A stretch of DNA of 64,000 nt from an uncultured Flavobacteriales bacterium (GCA_946479285.1 CAMLFH010000001.1:310001-374000), one strand, 5' to 3'; shown: positions 16,493-25,722, counted from the stretch's first letter. A program made the numbers and translations. The notes: generated by a model not told the origin, from the sequence alone.

Positions 16493-18369
16493 ACCTGGAC
16501 GGAAGAAAATATGTCATCCTTGTATTTTTTATCCTCGTCGGGTCCATTTACCTGATTCGTCTGTTCTTTATGCAGGTAGTAGATGATACCTGGAAACTCC
16601 GTGCGGCAGAAATTGCCGAGAAAAGACTGGAAATTACTCCGCCAAGAGGAATCGTTTATGACCGGCGTGATAAAAAAGTAGTAACAAACAGAAGTTATTA
16701 CAACCTGATGATGAAGGAAGAAGATATCCATGATCTTGATACGGTTGCTTTTGGTAAGTTGGTGGGTATGACACCGCAGGAAGTAAAGGACCAATTCTAT
16801 AAAATCCGAAAAAGAGAAGGAAAGTCCAAAAATAGAAGTACCGGGAAAATGGAAGATAATTACCGCCCGGAACGCCCCTATCCTTTCATAAAAGAACTAA
16901 CGATTGACGAAATTACCCGCATTGCTCCGCATTTGGAGAAATTTCCCGGATTTTACGAAGATTTGACCTCTATGAGGAGCTACCCATTTTCGGGCGGAGC
17001 AAATATTTTCGGTTATCTGAATGAAGTTTCACAGGAGGAAGTAGATGCGGACCGTTTCTATAAACCGGGATACCAAATAGGAAGGGCCGGTATCGAGCGT
17101 TATTACGAAAAGGAACTCCGTGGTCAAAAAGGAATTAAATATGTGGTAACTTCTGCCATGATGAATGCTATTGAATCTTATGCCGGAGGAAAATACGATA
17201 CCTTAGCCGAACAAGGTCCGGCGCTGCATTTAGGGCTGGACATCCAACTCCAGGTTTACGGTGAAAAACTGATGCAGAACAAACGCGGTTGTATCGTTGC
17301 AATTGAGCCGAAAACAGGTGAAATTTTAGCATTGGTTTCGGCGCCAAGTTTTGATCCGAATATTTTGGTAGGACGAAGAAATATCGGGCAGAATTATTCT
17401 AAATTATTGCTCGATGAAGGAAAACCTTTGTATCCAAGGCCTTTGGCTGCAGAATATCCTCCGGGATCTATCTTCAAATTATTGCAATCATTGATTGGTT
17501 TGCAGGAAGGTGTTATTACTCCTGAATCCGGATTTCCCTGTACAAAATCCATGGTAGGTTGCCACGATCACGCCAGTGCGTCGAATTTACCGGATGGAAT
17601 TAAACATTCCTGCAACCCTTATTTTTATTACGTAATGCGCCGAATTATCCAACAGGGTAAGAAACGCTCTGTTTTCGCGGATGCAGAAATCGGATTGAAT
17701 AATTGGTATGACTATATCATGAGTTTTGGCCTCGGAAGTCAGTTTGATACCGACGTTACGGGAATGCGTTCGGGCTTGATCCCGAATTCAGCATATTACG
17801 ATAAATGGTACGGACACAATACGTGGGCTTTCTCTACCATTCGTTCCATTTCAATCGGACAGGGAGAGGTGAAAGTAACGCCTCTTCAAATGGCCAATAT
17901 TGCTGCAATTATTGCAAACCGCGGATGGTATTATACACCCCATTTTGTGCGTTCGATCGGAAATAAAGGACCGCTGCCGCAGTTCAAAAAAGTCCACCGG
18001 ACAAAGGTCGATGCAAAAAACTTCGATCCGGTGATTGAAGGAATGCGGAGAGCGGTTTACGAACCAGGTGGGACGGCAAAAAAATCACAGGTAGAAGGAA
18101 TGATTGTTTGCGGTAAAACCGGGACAGCTCAAAACCCGCACGGAGAAGATCACTCGGTATTCATCGCATTTGCACCGATGGATAATCCAAAAATTGCCAT
18201 TGCAGTTTTCATTGAAAATGCCGGATTTGGTGGTGTTTGGGCTGCTCCAACTGCAAGTTTGATGATGGAAAAGTACATTCACCGGAAAATAAAAGATAAG
18301 GCAAAGGAACAGATGATTGTTAATGCGAATTTGTTGAATATTAAGGCTCGCCCTAAGAAGAAGAATTAG
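16489..18369 (+). CDS. mrdA: Penicillin-binding protein 2, elongation transpeptidase
   Basis: 626 aa class B PBP that cross-links peptidoglycan during side-wall growth with RodA. There is one N-terminal membrane helix (residues 8-27), a dimerisation/pedestal domain, and a transpeptidase domain with all three catalytic motifs: SIFK at about residue 327 (PPGSIFKLLQ), SCN near 372 and KTGT near 542 (CGKTGTAQNP). Length and layout are normal. It is coupled to mreD by an ATGA overlap. It is separated from rodA by 209 bases holding a tandem repeat, instead of the usual tight junction. Confidence 0.94.
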   Translation: MNLDGRKYVILVFFILVGSIYLIRLFFMQVVDDTWKLRAAEIAEKRLEITPPRGIVYDRRDKKVVTNRSYYNLMMKEEDIHDLDTVAFGKLVGMTPQEVKDQFYKIRKREGKSKNRSTGKMEDNYRPERPYPFIKELTIDEITRIAPHLEKFPGFYEDLTSMRSYPFSGGANIFGYLNEVSQEEVDADRFYKPGYQIGRAGIERYYEKELRGQKGIKYVVTSAMMNAIESYAGGKYDTLAEQGPALHLGLDIQLQVYGEKLMQNKRGCIVAIEPKTGEILALVSAPSFDPNILVGRRNIGQNYSKLLLDEGKPLYPRPLAAEYPPGSIFKLLQSLIGLQEGVITPESGFPCTKSMVGCHDHASASNLPDGIKHSCNPYFYYVMRRIIQQGKKRSVFADAEIGLNNWYDYIMSFGLGSQFDTDVTGMRSGLIPNSAYYDKWYGHNTWAFSTIRSISIGQGEVKVTPLQMANIAAIIANRGWYYTPHFVRSIGNKGPLPQFKKVHRTKVDAKNFDPVIEGMRRAVYEPGGTAKKSQVEGMIVCGKTGTAQNPHGEDHSVFIAFAPMDNPKIAIAVFIENAGFGGVWAAPTASLMMEKYIHRKIKDKAKEQMIVNANLLNIKARPKKKN

Positions 18370-18373
18370 CCGC

Positions 18374-18577
18374 GGCTAATGAAAAATGAACAAGCGGCAG
18401 TGCAGTTCAATATAAAAGAATTGATTTTTAGAAAAGAGTTGGCTAATGAAAAATGAACAAGCGGCAGTGCAGTTCAACAAAAAGTGGTTGATATTAGAAA
18501 GAGTTAGCTTCTGAAAAATGATCCGCCGCGGCGGAGCAGTGGCGATAACAAAGAAGAATTGATTACGAAGGAAAATA
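18374..18577 (+). repeat. Tandem repeat of about 67 bp (two copies plus a degenerate third) between mrdA and rodA
   Basis: A 37-bp segment is repeated exactly at 18374-18410 and 18441-18477, each followed by a related A/T-rich 28-30 bases; a decayed third unit runs from about 18505 to 18577. Copy 1 is entered through the 16-bp palindrome at 18365-18380 (centre GCCGCGGC), and the third unit holds a similar palindrome at 18522-18535. Each full unit encodes a short ATG frame starting MKNEQAAVQF (18379-18456 and 18446-18514). These look like repeat by-products, though translation cannot be excluded. Confidence 0.75.
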
Positions 18578-18578
18578 A

Positions 18579-19976
18579 ATGAGAAGAGAAGATTCCCTTA
18601 CACAACACGTGGACTGGTGGTTACTTTCAATAGTGATCATCATGTTGGGCATGGGAATTGCAAACGTTTACTCCGCAGCTTACGATCCGGACCATCCCAA
18701 TATTTTTGACTTTTCGCAAAAGTATGGTAAGCAGATCATGTGGGTGGGAATTTCCATTTTTCTTGGATTCCTCGTGTTTTTGATCGATTCGGATATCTAC
18801 CGCAAGTTCGCCATCCCGATTTACCTGTTTTGTTTTGCCTTACTGATCGTTGTTTTGTTCACTCCCAAAATCAATGGTGCAAGGGCCTGGCTGGGAATTG
18901 GTTCTTTAGGGATTCAGCCCGCCGAGTTTATGAAAATAGGAACAGCTATTGCGCTCTCCCGATACGTTTCTGCAGTCAATGTGAAAAACCAGAACGTGCA
19001 GACAGTCCTGATAGCATTGGCAATCGTGATGATTCCAATGGTGTTGATCCTGCTTCAGCCTGATGCCGGAACATTTGTAGTCTTTACCTCCTTTTTCTTT
19101 GTACTGTATCGCGAAGGGATCACCTTTGATCCGCTGGTATTGAAAGTAGTGAATCTGATTCCCGGCGTTCGTTTCAAAGATACCTGGGTGGGAAGCCACT
19201 TTATTCCGATCTTATTCTACGTGGTTTTCCTTTCCATCATTACGCTTTTGATGAGTAGTAATGAGTATGAATTCACGTTCATGCCCGGAGTATTGATTCC
19301 CGGATTTTATGGGGTAATTACGGTAATCACGGTGATAGCTTTAATCGCCTATTTGATCTTGCGTTGGGTTTCTGCTAAACGCGAGCAGCGAAGAATTTTG
19401 TTGGTTATTATTACCGGCTGGTTTCTATCCGTTGCCGTTTCTACAACCGTTAACTTCTCTTTTTCCAGTTTAGCTCAGCACCAGAAAGACCGCATCGAAT
19501 TGGTTTTGGGTTTGCGCAAAGACGATGACGGAAAGGATTATAACCGGAATCGTGCAATGGCTGCAGTAGGTTCCGGAGGAATGTTCGGAAAAGGCTACAA
19601 GAAAGCAAGTGTAGCGAGTGTTCGTTCCAACCACGTTCCGGAAAGTGAAACGGATTTTATCTTTTGTCCGCTTGCCGAAGAATGGGGATTCATGGGAAGT
19701 TTGGTCATAGTATTCCTGTTTATGGGAATGCTGTTCCGCGTCATAGTCATCGCAGAACGGCAGCGCTCAACTTTTAACCGGGTGTACGCCTATTGTGTTG
19801 CCATGATTGTCTTTTATCACTTTGCGGTTAATATCGGTATGAATATCGGTTTGGCGCCGGTAATCGGAATTCCATTGCCATTCTTTAGCTACGGAGGATC
19901 TTCCCTCATGTCATTCTCCATGCTGCTTTTCATCCTGTTGAAACTGGATAGCCAGCGCAGGGATGTGCTTTTCTAA
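18579..19976 (+). CDS. rodA: RodA, peptidoglycan glycosyltransferase of the SEDS family
   Basis: 465 aa polytopic membrane protein that polymerises glycan strands for side-wall growth, partnered by PBP2. SEDS signatures are present: NGARAWLGIGSLGIQPAEFMKI near residue 90, the conserved catalytic region HVPESETDFIFCPLAEEWGF near residue 350, and FFSYGGSSLMS near the C-terminus. It is about 90 residues longer than the E. coli protein because of an extra hydrophobic block (about residues 205-300), which I take to be normal for Bacteroidota RodA. It is preceded by the tandem repeat and followed by a double hairpin at 19983-20069. Confidence 0.93.
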   Translation: MRREDSLTQHVDWWLLSIVIIMLGMGIANVYSAAYDPDHPNIFDFSQKYGKQIMWVGISIFLGFLVFLIDSDIYRKFAIPIYLFCFALLIVVLFTPKINGARAWLGIGSLGIQPAEFMKIGTAIALSRYVSAVNVKNQNVQTVLIALAIVMIPMVLILLQPDAGTFVVFTSFFFVLYREGITFDPLVLKVVNLIPGVRFKDTWVGSHFIPILFYVVFLSIITLLMSSNEYEFTFMPGVLIPGFYGVITVITVIALIAYLILRWVSAKREQRRILLVIITGWFLSVAVSTTVNFSFSSLAQHQKDRIELVLGLRKDDDGKDYNRNRAMAAVGSGGMFGKGYKKASVASVRSNHVPESETDFIFCPLAEEWGFMGSLVIVFLFMGMLFRVIVIAERQRSTFNRVYAYCVAMIVFYHFAVNIGMNIGLAPVIGIPLPFFSYGGSSLMSFSMLLFILLKLDSQRRDVLF

Positions 19977-19982
19977 AAATTC

Positions 19983-20069
19983 AAAAAGTGCCTTCGACTC
20001 CGCTCAGGCACCTTTTGAAAGTGTTTTTTGTAAAGAATTAGTATGGAGGCTGAGCGGAGTCGAAGCCTC
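19983..20069. repeat. Double-hairpin element with mutually complementary loops (copy 1), between convergent genes
   Basis: Hairpin 1 has a 10-bp stem with one mismatch (19983-19992 with 20007-20016) around the 14-nt loop TTCGACTCCGCTCA. Hairpin 2 has the stem GAGGC/GCCTC (20046-20050 with 20065-20069) around the 14-nt loop TGAGCGGAGTCGAA. The two loops are perfect reverse complements, giving either two hairpins with kissing loops or one long 16-bp stem. A second element of the same design is at 36866-36939. Its position between rodA and the convergent DUF2490 gene suggests a bidirectional terminator. Confidence 0.7.
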
Positions 20070-20071
20070 AA

Positions 20072-20800
20072 TTATTCCGGCCATTCAATATCTTCTTCCG
20101 GCTCGTCTTCTTTCTTCTTCTTCTTTTTGTCCTTTTTCCAGTCGAAAGTATATTCCAAAGAAAGAATGTGCTCGTTGTAATTATTCTTGGTATTGAATTT
20201 CTGCCCGTAGTAATAGGTCAGTGAAACTGCGTTTGATTTCGGCAAATCGAAGTTCAGCGTTAAGCCATAACGCACGCGATTCCAAGTATGGCCCAACGGT
20301 CCGTTATTCGGATTATAGAAAAACTCGACAGCAGCTCCCGGTGTGATCTTGGATTTTGGTTTATCCCATTCCACGTGTGGTTTCACACGAATAGCCGGGT
20401 CCAAATCGCCTCCTGTTGTGGCAAATCCACCAATGTACATTTGATAACGGAAACGGGCTCCAAATTTGATTTGCTTCACTTTGTGACGGAAATCCGCATT
20501 GAAATTCAAACGATGACTATTGTCATAGTTTCTGCGTTCGTCATAGTTCGTAATGATCCTGTACTCGATAGAAGGTCTGAACCAATCAAGCTTGGTGTAT
20601 TTTAAACTCGCTTCCTGGTATAAAGTAGCCAGCTGACCATAATTGTTCAGACGCAGGTTCGTATTCAGACTTGCTTCCAGGTCGAATTTAATCTCACGTT
20701 TTACACCGGCACTAAACCAAAATTGTCCTCTTGTGCTCTGCTGGTTCCAGGCCAGGAAACATGGCGCGAGGAAAAGACCAGCAATAATGAAGGACTTCAT
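20072..20800 (-). CDS. DUF2490 domain-containing outer-membrane protein
   Basis: 242 aa with a signal peptide (MKSFIIAGLFLAPCFLAWNQ) and a predicted beta-barrel of DUF2490 type: repeated strands such as FWFSAGVKREIKFDLEASLN, FRPSIEYRIITNYDERRN, HRLNFNADFRHKVK and IKFGARFRYQMYIGG. The C-terminus is unusual: after the last strand (HILSLEYTFDW) come six lysines in a row and an acidic tail ending IEWPE. It starts immediately after the stop of the upstream lipoprotein gene, so the two are one unit. The family has no defined function. Confidence 0.85.
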   Translation of the reverse strand: MKSFIIAGLFLAPCFLAWNQQSTRGQFWFSAGVKREIKFDLEASLNTNLRLNNYGQLATLYQEASLKYTKLDWFRPSIEYRIITNYDERRNYDNSHRLNFNADFRHKVKQIKFGARFRYQMYIGGFATTGGDLDPAIRVKPHVEWDKPKSKITPGAAVEFFYNPNNGPLGHTWNRVRYGLTLNFDLPKSNAVSLTYYYGQKFNTKNNYNEHILSLEYTFDWKKDKKKKKKEDEPEEDIEWPE

Positions 20801-21226
20801 TTAGTTTTTGGTTAGCGTAATGATACCGATATCCGCATTTTCCTTTTTACCGATCGATATTGTCTTAGTGACAACTTCCAAAGTCTTGTAATCATCGTCG
20901 TTATTAGGAAGGTTGTTTCCGGGGTGGAAAACTTCGCTGTACCCGAAAATGGTGTAAGTACCCGGCTGTAAAAACTCAAATTTGAAAGATCCGTCATAGG
21001 AAACTTCAATCTTGTCGTCATACATCGCATCACCATCTCCGTAAACGATATACAAATCTTCTTTTGCACCCGCATACGATACTGTATCCGTTACAACTCC
21101 GTTGATGCGCAATTTTTCATCCACCATCACAGTCCCTGAAATAGATGCACGACCGCCATCACCTTCTACTTTTTTACATGCTGAAACTGCGGAGAGAATT
21201 ACAATTCCAAAAATTAGTTTTTTCAT
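20801..21226 (-). CDS. Lipoprotein with a single carboxypeptidase-regulatory-like beta domain
   Basis: 141 aa from the ATG at 21226, chosen because it yields a lipoprotein signal (MKKLIFGIVILSAVSAC, lipobox VSAC); the frame is open 15 codons further upstream. The mature part resembles a prealbumin/CarboxypepD_reg-like sandwich: ISGTVMVDEKLRINGVV, then YDGSFKFEFLQPGTYTIFGYS. It ends adjacent to the ATG of the DUF2490 barrel gene, suggesting an outer-membrane lipoprotein-barrel pair. Function unknown. Confidence 0.78.
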   Translation of the reverse strand: MKKLIFGIVILSAVSACKKVEGDGGRASISGTVMVDEKLRINGVVTDTVSYAGAKEDLYIVYGDGDAMYDDKIEVSYDGSFKFEFLQPGTYTIFGYSEVFHPGNNLPNNDDDYKTLEVVTKTISIGKKENADIGIITLTKN

Positions 21227-21406
21227 TAGTCTGGTTTTATAGAGACACAATATTAAGAGAATTTTAATCAAATAAGTCCTATATAATAACGATTTACAAA
21301 ATAAAAATGAACTCGCTGGCTACTTTTGATGAAATAATACGTCTAATGTTTGGATTATAACATAAAAGATTCGTAAAATTATACACTCTTTAAATGAAAA
21401 CTACGC

Positions 21407-24400
21407 ATGAAATTGCTACCTCTCTTTAAAACGGCTTGTTTCCTGTTACTTATTTTGCTGTCCTCCAGAGCAAATTCTCAGGTCGTAATCAATGAATATT
21501 CCTGTTCGAATATGAACGGTCCTACTGATGCTTTCGGTGAGCGTGAGGATTGGATTGAATTATACAATGCGGGTGGAGCTGCAGTGGATTTGACCGGTTA
21601 TTATTTGTCGGACAACGATAACAATCCGCAAAAGTGGCAGATTCCTTCGGGATCTATTGCTGCCGGGGGCTACAAAATGATTTACTGCAGTGGCCGCGGA
21701 ATAGTTTCCGGAAATGAAATTCATCCGAGCTTTAACCTGGCTCAAACTTCCGGTGAATGGTTTATTTTGACCAGCCCCGCGAATGTTACGGTAGATTTCA
21801 TCGAGTTTACTCAAATGACCAAACAAAATCATTCCATTGGTCGTCAGACACCAACAGGTGCAGCTGTATGGAGACTTTTCACTACTCCAACACCAAATGC
21901 TGCAAATACCGGCGGAATTAACTTTTATACTCCCACACCTGTATTCAGTATCACACCCGGATTTTTTGGGGGCACACAAAACGTGGCAATTACCTGTCCG
22001 TTAGGATCTGCAACGATCCGATATACGACAGATGGTTCCGAGCCTACAACAACTTCTACCCTCTATGCCGGACCAGTTGCAATTACTTCTACTAAAGTGT
22101 TGCGTGCTAAAGCATTTTCAACGGATCAGCCGAGTTTCACCATGTCGGGAACTTATTTCATCAACGTCAATCATACCGTTCCTATCGTTTCGATTGCCGG
22201 AGCAGGTTCCGGATCTGTAGCAACTTTGTTGGCAGGAACGCAAATTGAACCACAGGGATTCTTTGAATTATGGGAAGCTGATGAAACCTTTGCAGGTAAA
22301 GGAGAAGGACAGTTCAATAAGCATGGAAACGATTCCTGGGCTTATCCGCAAAGAGGATTCGACTTTATTATGAGAGATCAATATGGATACGAGCATGAGA
22401 TCGAACATCAAATTTTCCCTTCCGTAAACCGCGATAAATTCCAGCGCTTAATTCTAAAACCTGCTGCAAGTGATAATTATCCTTTTGAAACAGGCGGTGC
22501 ACACATTCGCGATGCCTTTGTTCATACCCTTTCTCAACGCGCAGACCTTAAACTGGATGAGCGTACCTGGAGACCATGTGTCGTTTATTTGAACGGACAA
22601 TATTGGGGAGTTTACGAATTGCGTGAAAAAGCGGATGATGCGGATTTTACCAAACATTATTACAATCAGGATAAATTCAACTTACAATATTTGAAAACAT
22701 GGGGAGCAACCTGGCAGGAATATGGTGCACCTAATGCACTGACCGATTGGAACGCGCTTAGAGCTTATATCAACGCCAACAATATGGGACCCGGGGCTCC
22801 TTTCACCTATGTGGACACTCAATTGAACTGGGAGTCTTTAGTGGACTATTTTGTGATCAATTCCTACATTGTCAGCCAGGACTGGTTAAACTGGAATACG
22901 GGTTGGTGGCGTGGAATGGATCCTGCAGGTGATAAAAAGAAATGGCGTTATATCCTTTGGGATATGGATGCTTGTTTCGGACATTACATCAATTTCACAG
23001 GTATTCCCGATCCTAGTGCAAATGCAGATCCTTGTAACGCAGAAAATCTTCCCAATCCGGGTGGACAGGGTCATACTGCCATTATTCAAAAGTTGATCAA
23101 CGAAAATCCAACGGTAGAACAATACTACATTTCAAGATACATTGATTTGGTAAACACGCATTTTTCCTGCGCTTACATGAATAACCTGCTGGATAGTATG
23201 GTAAACCAGATTGCTCCGGAAATGACCGCACATTGTACAAGATGGGGAGGTTCTGTTGCAGGTTGGCAGGCAAACGTTCAGGATATGAGAGATTTCATCA
23301 ACCTGAGATGTACTGCTCTTAATCAGGGATTGATTGATTGTTATCAGGTTACAGGTCCGAATCCGGTTGTCGTAACTGTGAGCCCGGTTAACTCGGGTGA
23401 AGTAAAAGTAAATTCAATTTGGGCACCTTCGTATCCCTGGAATGCCACTTATTTTGGAGGAATTCAAACAAACTTAATAGCGAAGCCGCTCACAGGATTC
23501 GTCTTCTCACATTGGGAAAATACAGCAAACACCTACACTTTACCAATAGCTCAGGATACAAACTCCATGGATATTGTTAATCCGGTAACGATCACAGCAG
23601 TCTTTATCCCGGACAACCCGGATATTGATGGCGATGGTTGTACCAATACAGATGAAATTTTGGCCGGAACAGATCCGAATGTGGCAGACACAGACGGTGA
23701 CGGAGAAAACGATTGTGTTGAAATTGGTCCGGACCCGAATAATCCACTCGATACGGATGGTGACGGAGTAATTGATGGTTTGGAATCTGGCAGCACTGAT
23801 GCAGATGGCGATGGTTTTCCGAATGAAACGGACCCGGCAAATACAGATCCGTGTATTCCGAATCCAAATGCTGGTCCATGTGACCAGGATGGTGATGGAT
23901 TAACGAATGCTCAGGAAGGAACTGCGGGAACCAATACTACTAACCCGGATACGGATGGTGACGGGATCAATGATGGAGATGAGGTAACAAATGGTACAAA
24001 TCCATTGGATCCGTGTGATCCGCCAAATGCTACTCCGGCTTGTAACGTAGATACGGACGGCGATGGTATTTTGGATGGTTCTGAAGCGCAATACGGCACT
24101 GACCCTAACAATCCGGATACAGATGGTGATGGGATCAATGACGGGGATGAAATCGCGAACGGAACAAATCCGCTTGATTCATGTGATCCGAGTCCGGTAG
24201 GACCAAATTGTTTCCTTGGATTCCATTTCCCTACAGCTTTCTCTCCGAATGGAGACGGACTGAATGACTATTTAGGCCCTAGAGTCGGAATTGATGTGCT
24301 TTCATTCACCTGGTATGTTTATGACCGTTGGGGGAACAGAATGATCATGAGTTCTGATCCGGCATTCAAATGGGACGGAATCTTTAATGGCGTAAAAATT

Positions 24401-24490
24401 AATACGGGAGTATATGCTTATCAGGCGGAAGTGATTTACACAGACGGCAGAAATGAAACGTATACCGGTAATGTTACTGTAACAAGATAA
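21407..24490 (+). CDS. Large T9SS type B cargo: lamin-tail, chitobiase-C-like, CotH kinase-like and TSP3 domains
   Basis: 1027 aa secreted surface protein. In order: signal peptide (residues 1-25, cut after ANS); lamin-tail domain (about 26-130, VVINEYSCSNMNG, DWIELYNAGG); chitobiase/hexosaminidase C-terminal-like domain (175-250, IRYTTDGSEPTTTSTLYAGP); CotH kinase-like domain (255-640, FQRLILKPAASDNYP, DAFVHTLSQRADL, VYLNGQYWGVYELREKADD, WRYILWDMDACFGHY); a beta domain to about 735; eight thrombospondin type 3 calcium repeats (DxDGDG, 737-928); and a gliding-motility/CHU_C type B sorting domain (938-1027, FPTAFSPNGDGLNDYL, DRWGN, GVYAYQAEV). The PorP/SprF gene follows after 3 bases. CotH homologues phosphorylate proteins; activity here is not shown. 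Confidence 0.9.
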   Translation: MKLLPLFKTACFLLLILLSSRANSQVVINEYSCSNMNGPTDAFGEREDWIELYNAGGAAVDLTGYYLSDNDNNPQKWQIPSGSIAAGGYKMIYCSGRGIVSGNEIHPSFNLAQTSGEWFILTSPANVTVDFIEFTQMTKQNHSIGRQTPTGAAVWRLFTTPTPNAANTGGINFYTPTPVFSITPGFFGGTQNVAITCPLGSATIRYTTDGSEPTTTSTLYAGPVAITSTKVLRAKAFSTDQPSFTMSGTYFINVNHTVPIVSIAGAGSGSVATLLAGTQIEPQGFFELWEADETFAGKGEGQFNKHGNDSWAYPQRGFDFIMRDQYGYEHEIEHQIFPSVNRDKFQRLILKPAASDNYPFETGGAHIRDAFVHTLSQRADLKLDERTWRPCVVYLNGQYWGVYELREKADDADFTKHYYNQDKFNLQYLKTWGATWQEYGAPNALTDWNALRAYINANNMGPGAPFTYVDTQLNWESLVDYFVINSYIVSQDWLNWNTGWWRGMDPAGDKKKWRYILWDMDACFGHYINFTGIPDPSANADPCNAENLPNPGGQGHTAIIQKLINENPTVEQYYISRYIDLVNTHFSCAYMNNLLDSMVNQIAPEMTAHCTRWGGSVAGWQANVQDMRDFINLRCTALNQGLIDCYQVTGPNPVVVTVSPVNSGEVKVNSIWAPSYPWNATYFGGIQTNLIAKPLTGFVFSHWENTANTYTLPIAQDTNSMDIVNPVTITAVFIPDNPDIDGDGCTNTDEILAGTDPNVADTDGDGENDCVEIGPDPNNPLDTDGDGVIDGLESGSTDADGDGFPNETDPANTDPCIPNPNAGPCDQDGDGLTNAQEGTAGTNTTNPDTDGDGINDGDEVTNGTNPLDPCDPPNATPACNVDTDGDGILDGSEAQYGTDPNNPDTDGDGINDGDEIANGTNPLDSCDPSPVGPNCFLGFHFPTAFSPNGDGLNDYLGPRVGIDVLSFTWYVYDRWGNRMIMSSDPAFKWDGIFNGVKINTGVYAYQAEVIYTDGRNETYTGNVTVTR

Positions 24491-24493
24491 ATC

Positions 24494-25537
24494 ATGAGAG
24501 GAGGGGTTTTAACGGCACTTGCATTTCTGACAGCTTTGTCAGCAGGTGCCCAGGATTTTCATGTGACTCAAATTCTTCAGTCTGCGAATTTGCTCAATCC
24601 CGGAGCCGTCGGAGTGTATGATGGTTGGGAACGGGTTGCAATTCAACACAGAAATCAATGGCTGGGTGGAGGTACAACGTATATGACTACAGGTCTGACA
24701 GCTGATGCCAATTTCTTCAAAAGCGATCGAAAACCAAAAGCGCATTTGGGTGTTGGTTTGCAGGTTTATAATGATATTGCCGGAAGTTCCGGCTACGGAC
24801 TTCAAACCGGTTCTGTTGCCGTTTCAGGGATTCTCCCGGTTGGAAACGGGAGTCAGCTCTCACTGGGACTTCAGGGAGGAATTGGGAACCGTTCCGGAAA
24901 TATGTCGCGATTGATCTACGATTCCCAGTGGAATGGAACCGATGGCTATGATCCAACCATTGTCAGCGGTGAAACAGGAAGTTTAAGTTCATTCATCTAC
25001 CCGGATGTCTCAACCGGTCTTTTATACCAGTTTGATGGCGGTCAGAGCAGCTTTGCCCGAAACAACGACATGAAATTCCAGGCTGGTTTTTCGGTTTACC
25101 ATGTAAATGCACCTGCTATTCGTTTCCGCACGGGTTCCGGAGAACAATTGGCACGAAAATACGTTGGAATGCTCAAGTATTCAATGGATATTCCGGGAAC
25201 AAAAATGGCATTTGATGCACAATTCGCACAGTTTGTTCAGGGCGGACATTACGAATCGATTTTAGGATTGATTTTGAGAAGACGTTTCCAGGACGGAGGT
25301 AAAATTACCGGACTGAACCAGGATGCATTTTTGGGACTTGGAGTTTATACGCGTCTAAAAGATGCTATTTCGCCGACGATGCAGATTGATTGGAGAGGAT
25401 TCCATTTTGGAGTTTCTTACGACATGACTTTATCAGCTTTGAGACACGGTTATAAAGGCGGAAGCCTGGAGTTTTCGATCAGCTATACGAATTTGAATAA
25501 CGCGATCTTCAAGACCAGAAGAAAAGGTTTTAGATGA
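24494..25537 (+). CDS. PorP/SprF family T9SS outer-membrane protein
   Basis: 347 aa with a signal peptide (cut near AGAQ) and a beta-barrel of the PorP/SprF family: QDFHVTQILQSANLLNPGAVG, WERVAIQHRNQW and NAPAIRF are family hallmarks. SprF-type proteins are needed for secretion or surface attachment of cargo with type B C-terminal domains, and are usually encoded right after that cargo. Here only 3 bases separate it from the large CotH/TSP3 protein, so it is almost certainly that protein's dedicated partner. A terminator follows at 25557-25590. Confidence 0.93.
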   Translation: MRGGVLTALAFLTALSAGAQDFHVTQILQSANLLNPGAVGVYDGWERVAIQHRNQWLGGGTTYMTTGLTADANFFKSDRKPKAHLGVGLQVYNDIAGSSGYGLQTGSVAVSGILPVGNGSQLSLGLQGGIGNRSGNMSRLIYDSQWNGTDGYDPTIVSGETGSLSSFIYPDVSTGLLYQFDGGQSSFARNNDMKFQAGFSVYHVNAPAIRFRTGSGEQLARKYVGMLKYSMDIPGTKMAFDAQFAQFVQGGHYESILGLILRRRFQDGGKITGLNQDAFLGLGVYTRLKDAISPTMQIDWRGFHFGVSYDMTLSALRHGYKGGSLEFSISYTNLNNAIFKTRRKGFR

Positions 25538-25556
25538 TACTATTCATTGCTTTATT

Positions 25557-25590
25557 GAAACCGGCTTTAGTTTTCTAAGTCGGTTTTTTT
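25557..25590 (+). terminator. Intrinsic terminator after the PorP/SprF gene
   Basis: An imperfect stem (AAACCGGCTT with AAGTCGGTTT, one G-T pair) with a short A/T loop, followed by a T-run. It lies 20 bases past the stop. Confidence 0.75.
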
Positions 25591-25714
25591 GTTTTCAGAG
25601 ACAAGAGTACAGGTATCCGGATTAACCCGGGTAACTAGTTAAGCAACTCATTTTTGAGGAAATTGTTGGTAATTAATTATGAGTAAACTACAACGGTTTT
25701 CCATTTAAAATCAA

Positions 25715-25722
25715 TACTTTTG
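25715..25722 (+). promoter_or_regulatory. Predicted -7 box for purH
   Basis: TACTTTTG matches TAnnTTTG, 29 bases upstream of the purH ATG. No purine riboswitch-like structure is apparent between it and the start. Confidence 0.45.

Noticed and set aside
23604..23879. Open frames opposite the TSP3 region of the large cargo gene
   Set aside because: They arise from the repeated DxDGDG codons read on the other strand; the sense protein is clearly real.
23940..24155. Repeated near-identical segments suggesting a CRISPR-like or satellite array
   Set aside because: They are codons of TSP3 calcium-binding repeats inside one reading frame, with no spacer structure.
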